In this document: positions 21,905-33,923 of the stretch, piece after piece | Numbering within the stretch: the first letter of the stretch is position 1 | How the letters are laid out: every line of letters starts with the position of its first letter | Source: Beta vulgaris subsp. vulgaris | Lineage: Eukaryota; Streptophyta; Magnoliopsida; Caryophyllales; Amaranthaceae | DNA: 64,000 nucleotides | Reading direction: 5' to 3' | NCBI RefSeq assembly: GCF_026745355.1 | Contig: NC_079206.1 | Location: 44,151,342 to 44,215,341 of the forward strand | Notes under the pieces: model-generated | Told to the model about the DNA's origin: nothing | What the model saw: only the letters and a program-made list of their open reading frames with translations | The model's database searches: none | Translations under genes and position numbers: made by a program

Positions 21905-23242
21905 CACTAGTAGAAAAAGGACGATTTGCATTCCCCCAAGTGCGTTGCACAACAAGCAAAACGACGCAAAAACATAATATGCGTCGCATGCTATGAAGAG
22001 TACTGCGACGCAAACAATCATTAATGTGCGTCATACTCCATTGATGTGCGACGCATATAGCTCATGTGTGTCGGACACTAAGGTCCGTCTAACGCACATC
22101 AGCCCACAAAGCCTAATTTTAAATACTTGGAGGCCCGTCATGTGCGTCGCATGGCCCATGACACGCGATGCAGATGACCCGTGAGTTCGTGACTTTTAAA
22201 CTTCTCCCAATCCACTCCTCGTATTTCTACAAACCCTAACTTGATCTCTCACCACATCCTCTCTCACTGTATCCTCTCTCACCTCATTATGACTCTCACC
22301 TCATTCTGCTTCCTCCTTTCAATGCTCTTTTTCCCCATTTCTTTTTCTCTCTCCACCATGGATCCTGCAAATTTCAGTCGCTCCAACTTAATTCCTTCTA
22401 AAACCCTACTTTTAAACTTCATGATTCCAGATCTATCTCTAAACCACCATGGAAGCTCAAATTTGGAGCTCAGAGCCTGTGACATGCAACAACTACACTG
22501 AGATGGCATTGAAATGGGAACGACGTTCCCCATCTCAACTGGGAGTGACGTTCGAATCAAAGAAAAATTGAACCTGTTAGAAGGAATTGGAATGGGGTGA
22601 CGTTCTCCATCTCTAACGGGTTGATTTTTTATATCATTTTTTTTTTTTACTTTTTTAGATCTGAAATAACGACGACCTTCTGGAGGTATTGTAATGGCTT
22701 CCGGCGAATTATTGTAAAGCGATAAGGGTCTTGTTGTGTACATTTTTGCTATTAAACTATGGAATCACCAGGTCTTATGTCTTATCTCTTGTGTTCTCCT
22801 TACATTTATATGGCAACTTCTTGATGCAAACTTGTTGATTCTTTCCCTTTCTTAATCTTGATTTTTTTACATCATTCAGATTGAAGAATGTTGAAGAAGT
22901 TTTTTTTTTATATCAGAGTGACGTTCAAATCAAAGAAGTTGACTGTGAAGATTAAATAATATTGAATTTACCTTCGAATTTATCACCATCTAGATTTGAG
23001 GTTATTTTTTTTTTATAGTTTTTCCCCCTAAATTGTTTTGGATTAGCCGATTTCAAATTAGATTAGCGTCCGACTTTTTTAATTTTCTTGGATCTATGTA
23101 ATTCAAGTTGTAATAAATTGTAAATTTTTTTTCTCATTTATGTACTAGTTCTTTCATTTGATTTTATTTTATATCAAAGAAGTTGTGATCTGATTTTTTG
23201 GGTTCAAATTATATCAAAAAAATCGTCTTTTCTCTACTAGTG
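21905..23242. mobile_element. Non-autonomous CACTA transposon with intact ends
   Basis: The left end is CACTAGTAGAAAAAGGACGA. The right end (TCTCTACTAGTG) reads as its inverted copy CACTAGTAGAGAAAAGACGA. The 3-bp target duplication ATC flanks both sides (21902-21904 and 23243-23245). Sub-terminal TGCGTCGCA/TGCGACGCA motifs are numerous at 21930-22170. The centre (22200-22740) is CT-rich and contains an 86-codon frame and a GACGTTC motif repeated several times; it could be captured host sequence. No transposase is present, so it depended on a partner element. Confidence 0.93.
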
Positions 23243-23245
23243 ATC

Positions 23246-24204
23246 CTATGGTGAAATGATCTTCCTAGCACAACATTTTCTTGTAGTTACATTTTGTCTC
23301 AACATCTAAACATATAAGAACGAAAAGAAACAATTAATAAGCACCTGAAATAAGTGCTTTCACGTTAAGGCACATAAACCCTTTTCGATCCCACTCTCAT
23401 AATTTATTTTAATGTTCACTATTTAATTTATTAATATCTATATTATTTAACCTTAGACTCGTAATTATTTAACAAATTTTATTAACTCCTAATTTTATAT
23501 TAATTTATTATACCCTAAGCTCTGAACACCAATTTGTAACACCCCAAAAATTTGGTTTCAAAACTTTATAAAACATTCACTTTTCATTAATATATCTAAC
23601 CAAACCTTTAGGGTGTTACTGCTGCGTCTATTGTTAAAAATAAATGCAAGACTAATTATTAAAATAAAAATTTAACTCACAAACCAAGGTATCAAAATAA
23701 ACTACTAAGTTGTCTAATTTAAACCAAATCGAAACTAAACTAAACAATCCCAAATAACAGTACTATAATATTTATTAAACTAGGTGAACTTAAAAACTAT
23801 AGATTCGCTCATTCCTGCAACATAGTCCCTTTCACCACCCTGCACAATATAAATAGGAAAAAGAACAAAGAAAAACAAAAACACAAAAATTAGCGAAAGC
23901 TAAGTAATTATAACTCCATCCCGTAAAATAATATAGTTATATTTTGAAAATAATATACAGACAAGTATAACGTGGTACAGACAAGTATATAACATATTAC
24001 AAACAAGTACATAATATGCTTAACCATTCCATTATTTCAAGTTTATATGAGTCATACAACAACAAATTTAATTATTAGAGAGGAATTGAACGTTAGTAGG
24101 TCGGGACTAATCCCAGTAACCACCTACTTCAACATGGATTGTCACCCAAATAAATTAAGAGTAATGGCTAATATCGTTTTGCAGAACGTCCCTAGTGTGC
24201 ACAC
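23246..24204. other. Gene-free stretch with a TGTAACACCCC terminus
   Basis: GTAACACCCC at about 23536 and GGGTGTTAC at about 23617 form an inverted pair around 70 bp; TGTAACACCC is a common start of plant gypsy LTRs. The rest is AT-rich non-coding sequence. No gene is seen. Confidence 0.5.
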
Positions 24205-24435
24205 CCTTCACTAATCTAATGGGTACATGCAATGCACACCAATAGTATTAGGAGGAAGATAATAAAGAGTTGTAACAGAATAAAATCAAGTATTGTTCAT
24301 CGCCTATGGAGGATCCAAGTCCACATGTTTCCACTTTACGTTATTAATAGATTTTAAAAGTTATGACACATCAAACATCACACTAATATTAACAAGAACA
24401 TCTTTAATTCAATAATTACTTTTCACAACTAAATC
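24205..24435 (+). repeat. Dispersed repeat, copy B (first copy at 19336-19590)
   Basis: It is homologous to 19336-19590 until AAATC at 24435, where it breaks off and TATAACACCCC begins. Copy A continues differently at that point, so 24435/24436 is an insertion or element junction. Confidence 0.85.
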
Positions 24436-24838
24436 TATAACACCCCGTAATTTTCACCCTTTATTTTTGGTGTTTGTTTATATTAAAATGATATTTTTCG
24501 TAAAAATAAATAATTTATTATTTAAGTTATTTTGGAATGTGCTATAAAAATGTGTATATATTTTTATATATTCTGATATATTTATGTATATTTATTTTTA
24601 AAGGTTAGTTATTTATTTTAAATTTTATATTAGCTTCATTTTTTTTATTTAGGCGCTTAGGATGCGGTGTTGTCGCGTAGCGTTTTTGTATCATTAATGG
24701 ACCGACTTGGGTGATGAAATGTTGCATCACATGTGGTGTGTCATGCTGGCCGAAAATCAACAATTATGGAGTGGAGGATGAAGAGTTTTGGTGCTCATTA
24801 AGCTAACCTTTGAATCTCTTGTAACCCCCTCATTTAAT

Positions 24839-25684
24839 CAGAGTCGGCCATGGACCAGGGCAAGCGGGGCGCCCGTCCAGGGCCCATAAATCTGGAAATA
24901 TGTAAGTACTACAAATATCTAGTTTCAGCATCTTACTCCTGCAAGTACTTAGCGCAGCGGAGTTGGTAGCTTTGTTGGAAGTGATGAGTGTGCGGGTTCG
25001 AAACCCGATTCATGGCAATGCTTATTGCTTTCTTTTTCTTTCTTAAATTAAATTTTTTATTACTTTCTTGTTCTTTTTTTTATTTTCCTTTTGAAATAAT
25101 TCTTCAATTTGTTTTTTGATTCTCCGTTCTACCTCCTTTCGAAAGGTATTCTAAAATATGATTCATTTTTGTAGTTAAAAAACAATATGATTTTTATCAT
25201 GTAGACTTTTAAATCGTAAATTGTGCATATATTAAAAAACTATGTACACAACCTCAACTTTAAACTTAGATTTCTAATATTTATTTTAGGTGTTGGGTGA
25301 TAAACTGGATTTGATTATAAAAAATAATGTACACACTTACTTTATCAATAAAAAATACTCATATTTCTCTTTTTCGTTTTTAATAGAAAAGTACTTTAGT
25401 AACTCATATCACATCTATTTTTAAATAAATATAATATTTGATAGTCACATTACAATTTATCACCTTAAAGGCTTAAACTACATGACGGAGGGAACATCAA
25501 ATATTACTCATATGAAATGAAAAGTTTTCTTTTTTTGAAGAAACAATTGTTGGTAGATATGCGTTAGGCAATTCTCAATTAGTTGTTATCCTATAAATGT
25601 GTATATTTTAATAAATTTATTGTGCGTTAGGGGGGCGCTTTTTTTATTTTGCCCCAATGCCAATAATTTTCAGGAACGGCCCTG
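24839..25684. mobile_element. Non-autonomous hAT-type transposon
   Basis: The left end CAGAGTCGGCC matches the inverted right end GGCCCTG, with related inner sequence (GGCGCCC and GGGGGGCGC). A perfect 8-bp target duplication CATTTAAT lies at 24831-24838 and 25685-25692. The 846-bp interior is AT-rich, has no transposase, and contains a tRNA-like A/B box pair near 24950-25015. Confidence 0.92.
24949..25016 (+). other. tRNA-like (Pol III box A/B) segment inside the hAT element
   Basis: TTAGCGCAGCGG resembles a box A, and GGGTTCGAAACCC about 50 bp later is a canonical box B with a T-stem-like palindrome. No complete cloverleaf can be formed from the sequence around it, so it is a SINE head or decayed tRNA copy and not a functional tRNA gene. 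Confidence 0.5.
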
Positions 25685-26319
25685 CATTTAATCCCCCTTC
25701 AACCCACCTTAATGCATCCTTAAACCTTTGCTTAATGAGATGAATAATATTATTCTTTTACTACACTTTAACCCCTTCCATAATGCTGGAAACAAGTCAG
25801 GAATTTCGTGCATAACAACTCCTCTTCTTCTCTCTTCCGCATTTTCAGTTATTTCTGCACCCCTATCTTGTTTACATCATATCGCCTTCGTCTCTTATCG
25901 GAATTGGACGTACGAGTAATCAAAATTTATCTACTCGAAAAGTTCTTGCTTATGGTGTAATTTGTTTTTGAAGAAAGTGAAAGACACATCTGCAGTTGTC
26001 ATTTCAAACAGACGACTCATCCTGTTTTCTTCGAGTTTTCGGGAGTAATGTTATTCTCTTCTTTCTTTGTCATTCTAGTATTATTTTCCACCTAAAATCC
26101 AGGTAACTAGCATCTCTTCTAGTAAATTATTAGGATTAGAGTACTGATTTTGGTATTGTTAGGATTTATGTTAGTAGGCTAGAAATCATGTTATTACGCT
26201 TAGGAATATGTTAGGATGCTATTAGAGTTGTTCTTATTGTTATTTTTATTCATGTTAGTATCGTTTTAGGATTGTATACATGTTATTCTTCATTCCTATT
26301 GTTATGCTTGTGATGTTAT

Positions 26320-26784
26320 TGTAAGTCTAAATATACTTAACATGTTTATAAATAATCTGAATTGAACATGAATTACATGGGCAGAAGCTTTAAAGTAAAG
26401 GAGTATTACCTCCAGCCATTGCTAATTTGTTGTTTCCTTCTTATTATGCGAACTAGTGTACCCAATTGGTTTTTGATTTTCTGAATTTTGGTGCCAAACC
26501 CTCACTCTCGCTGTATAGATGGTGTTCCATTTATTTTTAGAGAGCAAATTTAGTGACCATTATTTTCAGAATAAAAGACCTATTTTAGTATTTTATATTA
26601 GAGTCTTGCCATCAAAGAGCCCTAAAAAAATGGTGAACGTTATGAGTGGTTAGCAGAAGTGGGGAGAGAATCATGGGGAGTTCGTTGATCATGGGTAACT
26701 ACCCACATAAAATGGACCATATTAATTTATTAGCTGATTAAATATTATTAGTAATTAATTAATAATTAGCTAAAAATTTCAAAA
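26320..26784 (-). repeat. 3' LTR of the Copia element
   Basis: It is 465 bp, starting TGTAAGTC on the plus strand and ending ..TTTCAAAA directly against the purine tract. It is about 95 percent identical by eye to the other LTR, with roughly twenty substitutions and two small indels. Confidence 0.92.
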
Positions 26785-26795
26785 CTCTCCCACTT
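26785..26795 (-). other. Polypurine tract of the Copia element
   Basis: On the minus strand AAGTGGGAGAG lies directly upstream of the 3' LTR, the site that primes plus-strand synthesis. Confidence 0.75.
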
Positions 26796-27136
26796 GGTCC
26801 ATTTTAACAAGAAAAACTTCATATATGAATCATGGCGATAAAATTCCCTTTAGAACGAGAATCTATCTTCCATATATCACAATATACTTTGTCTTTCACC
26901 ACTAATACTAATTAATGAGTAAACCCTATGTTTACGCAAGGTTAAACATAATGAAATTTTCTCAAATAACAAAAACAACATGTACGTACATAGACTTGAA
27001 AGAGAAATATCCAACTGAATGAAAAGTTACAACATAACTCAAATAGTGTTTTAAATGATAGGACCAAGTCCCATGCTCTCTTCATGACCCTTGAAAACTT
27101 TAATTTGCATGCCTTTTGTCAAGGGGTCAACAAGCA

Positions 27137-28981
27137 TTAATCCAGTGCTATATGTTCTATGATCACTTTCTTTTTTTGAACACGTTCTTTTATGGCTCGA
27201 AACTTAATGTCGATGTGCTTATTTCGACTTCCCCTCTTATTGTTCTTAGCCATAAAAACAGCCGTTGAATTATCACAAAACATCATTATCGGCCAACAGA
27301 TAGAGTCAACGACTCCAAGTCCAGATTTGAAACTTTTCATCCATATACCATGTGAAGTAGCCTCAAAACAAGAGACGAACTCAGCCTCCATAGTTGAAGT
27401 AGCAGTTAAGGTATGTTTTGCACTCCTCCAAGAGACGACACCATGGGCTAACATAAACACATATCCAGAGGTAGATTTTCTTGAGTCAATGCAGCCACCG
27501 TAATAGGACTCAGAATAACCAACTACTTGGAGATTATCAATCCATCTATACATAAGCATGTAGTCCTTAGTACCCTGAACATATCTCAACTTTGCAGCTT
27601 TCCAGTGATCAGGACATGGATTGCTCTGATATCTTCCCAATACTCCAACAGCATATGCAATGCCAGGTCTAGTGTAAACCTGAGCATACATAATGCTTCC
27701 AACAACTAAAGCATAAGGAACATTTTTCATCTATTCCCTCTCAATATCATTCCTAGGGCACTAGTCCAAACGGAACCGGTCACCTTTCACAATGGGTGCT
27801 ACACTTAGTGAACAATTTTTCATATGAAGCCTATCAAGTACCTTGTTAATATAGGTCTCTTGAGATAAACCCAAAATGTCTCGGGATCTATCTCTATGGA
27901 TCTTAATGCCAATGACATAAGATGCCTCACCCATATCTTTCATATCAAAGTTACTTGAAAGAAATTGTTTCACTTCATATAACAACCCTTTATCATTGGT
28001 TGCTAGCAAAATATCGTCCACTTATAACACACGGAAACAAATCTTACTCCCACTAACCCTATGGTATATACATTGATCTATGATGTTATCTTCAAAACCG
28101 AATGAAGTTATCACTTGATGGAACTTCATATACCATTAGCGAGAAGCCTGTTTCAATCCGTATATGGATTTATTCAGCTTACAAACCAAATGCTCACCCT
28201 TTTTAGAGAAGAATCCTTCCGGTTGTTTCATGTAAACTTCTTCCTCTAAATCACCATTGAGAAATGTCGTTTTCACGTCCATTTGATGCAACTCATAGTC
28301 AAAATGAGCTACTAATGCCGTAATAACTCGAAGGTAATCTTTCTTTGATACAAAAGAAAAGGTCTCCGTGTAGTCGATTCCTTCCCTTTGAGTGAACCCT
28401 TTGGCAACGAGTCTAGCTTTACGTCTCTCGATGTTGCCTAATGAGTCTTTCTTTGTCTTGAAGACCCGTCTACATCCAATGGTTTTAACACCATCAGGTA
28501 ACTCGACGAGGTCCCAAACTCTATTTGATGCCATAGAGTCTATCTCATTTTTCATGGCATTCATCCACAATACAAAATCTCTTGAACTTATGGCTTGTGA
28601 AAACGTAATTGCATCATTGTCAGCTTCATCATTACAATCCGATTCTTGCAAATACATCTCATAATCATCAGAAATGGATGATTTCCTCATTCTAACAGAT
28701 CTTCTTAAAGGAACTTGATCAATCTGTTGATCATCCAAATGTTCCTCATTTTCATTATGATCTATTAGATTATCATCAACGTTTTGTGGAATTTCTGTTA
28801 CTAGTTGCCTAACGCCTAATTTATCTTGAGGAGCGTGAACAACAACCAGCCTATCACTTGAAATATCACTCAAGTCAGGGGGTGAAACTTTATCGTGATC
28901 CTGTTCAGAAACGATGTCCCGAATTTGATCACTCCCACTAACTAAGTCATTTTCAAGAAATTTAGCATTTCTTGATTCCAC
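27137..28981 (-). pseudogene. Copia reverse transcriptase and RNase H, interrupted
   Basis: It reads from 28981 (ESRNAKFLEND) through NRVWDLVELPDGVKTIGC, KARLVAKGFTQREGIDY and LHQMDVKTTFLNGDL to IYGLKQASR, where a stop near 28136 breaks it. The catalytic motif expected as YVDD reads stop-VDD: TAA stands at 28022-28024. The frame then continues 28021-27761 (GEASYVIGIKIHRDRSRDIL). After another stop, 27730-27137 gives YAVGVLGRYQSNPCPDHWKA, GGCIDSRKSTSGYVFML and the RNase H end (FCDNSTAVFMAKN, RNKHIDIKFRAIKE). It is dead at several points. Confidence 0.93.
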
Positions 28982-29835
28982 AATTCTGGTGCTGTGAGAC
29001 GGACAATAGAATCTATAACCCTTAGATTTCTCGGGATATCCAATGAATTACCCACTAATAGTTCTCGGTTAAGCTTCTTTTCATGTGGGTTGCAAACTCT
29101 CACTTTTGAAGGGAATCCCCAAATGCACATATGTCGCAAACTCGGTTTCCATCCTTTGAATATCTCAAAAAGTGTCTTTGGAACTGCCTTGGAAGGAATC
29201 CGGTTTAATATATACGTTACCGTCTTAAGAGTTTCAATCCACAAAAATGATGGAAGTTTAGTGTTACTCTGCATATTTCTCACCATGTCCATTAGGGTCC
29301 TATTTCTTCTTTCTGCTACACCATTTTGATCTGGAGAACCAGACATAGTGTATTGGGCAACAATCCCATTTTCTTTAAGAAATTTTGCAAATGGTCCTAT
29401 TGCTTGTCCATTCTCGGTGTATCTACCATAGTACTCTCCACCTCTATCTGATCTCATGATCTTAATGTCCTTACTACATTGTTTCTCTACTTCAGCCTTG
29501 AACAATTTAAAGGCATCTAAAGCTTCATTGGAACGAAGTAAGTAGAGATACATATATCGTGAATAATCATCAATAAAGGCGATGAAGTATTTCGGATCTT
29601 TAGCGTTCATGTCTGGACAACAAATATCTGTATGTATGATCTCTAATAGGTGGAAACTTCTCTTAGCACCCTTTTTAGATTTGTTAGTTTGCTTTCCCTT
29701 AATACAACCAACACAAGTCTGAAAATCAGTAAAGTCTAGAGCATCAAGTACTCCTTTCTTTACCAATCTCTTGACTCTTTCAATGGAGATATGTCCCAAT
29801 CTCTGGTACCATAACATAGAGGAATCTTCATTCAT
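28942..29835 (-). pseudogene. Copia pre-integrase and integrase
   Basis: The 297-codon frame starts in the GAG-pre-integrase zinc region (MLWYQRLGHISIERV, then CVGCIKGKQ). The catalytic core has HTDIC, DDYSRYMYLY, SDRGGEYYGRY and the Glu in NGVAERRNRTLMDMV. Near 29040 a frameshift makes the C-terminus nonsense; the true continuation enters the RT frame at 28981. The part that should join it to the protease (about 100 residues) is missing upstream. Confidence 0.93.
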
Positions 29836-29900
29836 AATACACTACTTAAAGTTAAGTTGCATGTCCCAACGGCCTCTACATGCGAACTCATCTAATTACC

Positions 29901-30822
29901 TTAATAGATGTGATGTTCACTCCCCATTGGTTTCCTTAGGTTTGTCATACCCTGCAAGGTATTCGAAACATGGGTTGTAGGACCAGAGTCAATCCACCAT
30001 GTATTGTGATTAACACTAACCATATTAGATTCATAACAAACAAACGTAAGAAAATTACCTTTCTTCTTAAACCAATCCTTGAACTTTACACACTCTTTCC
30101 TTATGTGTCCCTTCTTCTTACAGATTAAACACGAAGACTCTTTCTTGATGGCTTGATTTGCTGGAATTTGACCCTTTCCCTTATCCTTAGTGTGATCCTT
30201 CTTCTTCTTTGCAGAAGTAGTAAAGTTCACCTTTTCACCCTCCTCTTGAACACACATGGTCATAAGCTCATTAATTGACCATTTATCCTTATGTGTGTTG
30301 TAAGAGACCTTAAAAGGACCATATTGGTAGGGAAGAGTGCACAAAATGTAATACACAAGGAAAGTGTCAGAAATGGTAACTTCCAAGTCCTTAAGCTGAA
30401 CTGCAATATCCCTCATGCGCATGATATGATCACACACTCCCTTAACCTCAGTGAGCCTTATGGATGAGAATTGCATAATTAAGGTGCTAGCAAGAGCTTT
30501 ATCAGAAGATGCAAACTGCTCATCGATGGCCTTAAGAAGATACTTGACTTTGGTATGCTTATCAACGGAACCACGAATACTAGCACTAATCTTGGTCTTT
30601 ATGGACATAACAGAGAGGCGGTTAGACCTCTCCCACTTTTCATAAAGATCAACTGCATCTGGAGTACTACTCGTAGTAATGCTAGGCGGTTCGTCTTTCC
30701 TAATAGCATAGTCAATATCCATCCATCCCAACTGCAGTAACACTCTTTCTTTCCACACCTTATCTTTATCACCCTTTAATTCAGGAATGTCACATTTGAT
30801 ATCAGAAATATTCTCTGGTAAA
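29901..30822 (-). pseudogene. Copia gag and start of protease
   Basis: Gag reads leftwards from about 30822 with no ATG visible in the first codons (GDKDKVWKERVLLQLGWMD). It contains the retrotransposon gag region (YEKWERSNRLSVMSIKTKIS) and the CCHC knuckle CLICKKKGHIRKEC (C-x2-C-x4-H-x4-C). It then runs into the protease motif WWIDSGPTTHVSN, with the catalytic Asp near 29988. It stops at 29901. Start not resolved: a TTTTTGCAG just upstream looks like a splice acceptor. Confidence 0.9.
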
Positions 30823-31854
30823 ACTACTGCAAAAATAAATTACAATTAGAAATAATCATGCTTATTAATAAATTCGAGACCTTTAACACTAGTCATGTTT
30901 TACCAATGTAAATCATGTAAAATATGAATCTAGTGACATAAAACTTGCCTGTGGGCTATTACTCAATTAGATTTATAGTAATAACCATATGGTGAAACTA
31001 ATAAACTGTATCAATTTCTTAATTCCTGTGGGATGCTTAAGAAACAAAATTTATATTTCACCCCAATTAATTGTTCAAAAATAATAAAATTCCTATGGGT
31101 AAGTTTTATTATATCATATACAATTAATTACAACAAAAGTCTAGTATCCACATGTGATTCCCAAAACAAAATTTTAATAATTAGAGGTGATGTGGCTACT
31201 CCCCAACTAATAAAGTTTTGAACTACTCAACTTTTACTTGATTTTATATACTAAACAACATGTATATAAACAATATATTTGACCAAAAACTCAATTGGTA
31301 CAAACGAAAAACAACACGTTATTCGAACGAATAAGCCTTGTTATGAATAATATACACAGTTTGCCAATGGTCTTAATAGCTAATAATTCAAAATAATGAA
31401 AAAAAATATATACTGACACAAGTAACAAACTCGTTTTAACGTGATACGAATATACTGCAAATTACATACGGAACTCCAAAGGTCCAAACAATAATCAAGG
31501 TAGTACTCCAAAACACCAAAAATAAAGTACATTCATACAGTGGCAGACATTAAAGTCAATACAAACTCACTAGTTAAGGATACATTTTCATTTTCCTCAT
31601 TGTTTCTCTCAACATAAAGGTTAAAGCAGGAGAGATGAAGACTTTTATCTTCCTCAACAAAACAAAGAAAAAAAAAACTCCAGCCGACGAGATGTAGATC
31701 AAATTAAAAAAAAATATGTGATAGAACTCTTCTACAACAATAAGCGAAATATTTCAGAAAATAAATGCAATCGATTGCTCAAAACAAGAAAATATCAGAT
31801 CTGAAGGGGAAGATGAAGAAAGGAAGAACTAAGCAAGGCAGAGGAGTAACACTA

Positions 31855-31867
31855 GCTCTTGATACCA
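31855..31867 (-). other. Primer-binding site of the Copia element
   Basis: On the minus strand TGGTATCAAGAGC follows the 5' LTR by two bases. Apart from one extra A it matches the complement of initiator tRNA-Met used by most plant copia elements (TGGTATCAGAGC). Confidence 0.85.
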
Positions 31868-31869
31868 AA

Positions 31870-32322
31870 TGTAAGTCTAAATATATTTAACATGCTCATA
31901 AATAATCTGAATTGAACATGAATTACATGGGCAGAAGCTTTAAAGTAAATGAGAATTACTTCCAGCCATTGCTAATTTGTTGTTTCCTTCTTATTACGCG
32001 AACTAGTGTACCCAATTGGTTTTTGATTTTCTGAATTTCGGTGCCAAACCCTCACTCTCACTGTATAGATGGTGTTCCTTTTATTTTTAGAGAGCAGATT
32101 CAGTGACCTTTATTTTCAGAATAAAACACCTATTTTATAATAGAGTCTTGCCATCAAAGAGCCCTAAGAAAATGGTGAACGTTATGAGTGGTTAGCATGG
32201 GGAGAGAATCATGGGGAGTTCCTTGATCATGGATAACTACCCACATAAAATGGAGCATATTAATTTATTAGCTGATTAAATATTATTAGTAATTAATTAA
32301 TAATTAGCTAAACATTCCAAAA
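31870..32322 (-). repeat. 5' LTR of the Copia element
   Basis: It is 453 bp and matches 26320-26784. Next to its outer end stands the duplication GTTAT. It carries an 8-bp deletion and a smaller one relative to the other LTR. Confidence 0.92.
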
Positions 32323-32327
32323 GTTAT

Positions 32328-33809
32328 ATGTATTTTTATCATGAAAGTATTAGGAATTTGTAAAAAAATAGTAGCATGATGTTAAGGTTATGTTTAAGCA
32401 TGTTTGTTGAATGTTGCTTAAGGTTGGATGTGGTTTTGGATGAATTTCGGTGGTTTTAGTAATCTGACATTAATTTATTTTTTGAGCTATTATTCACGTA
32501 AATTGTGATTAATCATGTTAGAATAGTTAATATATGTTGAATTATCATGTTTGGGGGATGTGTAATTTATGTTTCATGTTAATCCTCTTATTAAACTAGT
32601 TACTTTCCATGGTATAATCATATATTGGCTTGGGTATACTTCATTTTGGTGTATGAGTATATGTGTTGGAAGTTTGGGTGAAATGACATACCTATTGTTG
32701 TGCATGAGAAAAAGAAACAGAAGACGTTTCGCGGCTCACGAGCTATTTCACGACCTGCGATCAGTTTGGACAGTGTATGTTCAAAGTGTCATATCTCACT
32801 CGTCTTACATCGACGTTGAGCTTATGACCATTCGTTGAAAATTTATTGAGATAATTTGTAACATACAATTGAAATCTCATAAAAATATTGTGTATGCTAA
32901 AAGTTATGTCTATTTGAAGTTGTTTGCTTATGTTTAACATCATTTCAAAAGGCATAATTTGTTGTGTTGAAGCATGTTAAGACTTGTTTTGAGGTGAAAT
33001 CTTGTTATGGAGCTTTTTTTTAAAAAAAATTGTTGCATGTTTTATTTATTACATTATGATTATTATTTCATTTATAATTACTATTACTTTGACAAGAATA
33101 AATGTTGTTGAATTGAGACTCTTAGTTTGCGATCCTAGTATCTGCTGATTTTAGGTGTAAGGCCTTAAGGGCAACCTTATTAATTTCTTTTGAGGGTTAA
33201 TTGATGAATAAATTATAGTATTTATTTATGGAATTATTTTATTGAGATTAAGATATCCGGTGGGATAGATGTAGTCCCCGGTGAAGAACATGCCAACCAC
33301 CTAGGTTGTGATTTAGGGGTATTACCTGGGTTAATTGTTGTCGTCCGAGAGGTTGGGAAGTACTGAGTTGGGTGCTATCCTGCATCGAGAGTTGGCCACT
33401 CTTAGACACAAGCAGTAGGGAACGTAAGTCCATAGGCTGTCTAGAGATTTCAATCTGACAAACCTTAGGAAGTGGGTTGCGATACACTAGCGTTCTTCTC
33501 TTTCTCAAAACCTATTATATTATTTTGTTTAATTATTTTGGAGGCTTATGCTATGGATCTTGTAAGACTATCTTAAGTTCATTATTGTTGATTTACTTAT
33601 TGTTACTAGAAGCATGTTGTTGTGTAGTAACATTTATTTTATCTTTACTTAAAATTGCTATTTGGATCCTATATTGGGTTGGGAGAGTTGTTAGTTACTC
33701 CCCACTAATTGTGGATATTTGTTATATATTTTGTAGGTTTTGTTGATGGGGATTTTCTTTGATTTTGGGCTCTGGTTGAGATGCGAAAAATAATCTATTA
33801 GGTGTTATA
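32328..33809. other. AT-rich repeat remnant right of the Copia element
   Basis: It has GC-richer patches (32690-32830, 33250-33480) without long frames, and phrases such as GTTAGTTACTCCCC that recall the 3' end of plant gypsy LTRs. No gene is supportable. Confidence 0.4.
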
Positions 33810-33923
33810 GTTCTAGACTTCTTTTTAGTTTGAGATACTTTTCTCATTTTGATTATAATCTAAGTAATTAATTTATTTATAGTATTTATTTAAGTTTATT
33901 TTTATAACTTAGTTATTTAAAAG

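Larger units (their letters stand above)
26320..32322 (-). mobile_element. Ty1/copia LTR retrotransposon, complete but inactive
   Basis: Two LTRs (26320-26784 and 31870-32322) flank an internal region whose minus strand encodes, in order, gag, protease, integrase, reverse transcriptase and RNase H, the copia order. The 5-bp duplication GTTAT lies outside both LTRs (26315-26319 and 32323-32327). A primer-binding site and a purine tract adjoin the LTRs. All pol segments are interrupted and part of the protease/pre-integrase region is deleted. It sits in an older repeat. Confidence 0.95.
24436..33809. repeat. Possible large LTR-like segment interrupted by a hAT and a Copia element
   Basis: The left edge TATAACACC (24436) is mirrored by GGTGTTATA ending at 33809, terminal inversions of the kind seen at gypsy LTR ends. 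If the hAT (24839-25684) and Copia (26320-32322) insertions and their duplications are removed, about 2.5 kb of AT-rich sequence remains. No 5-bp duplication is obvious outside, and no coding sequence is seen in the outer segment. This is an inference. Confidence 0.35.
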
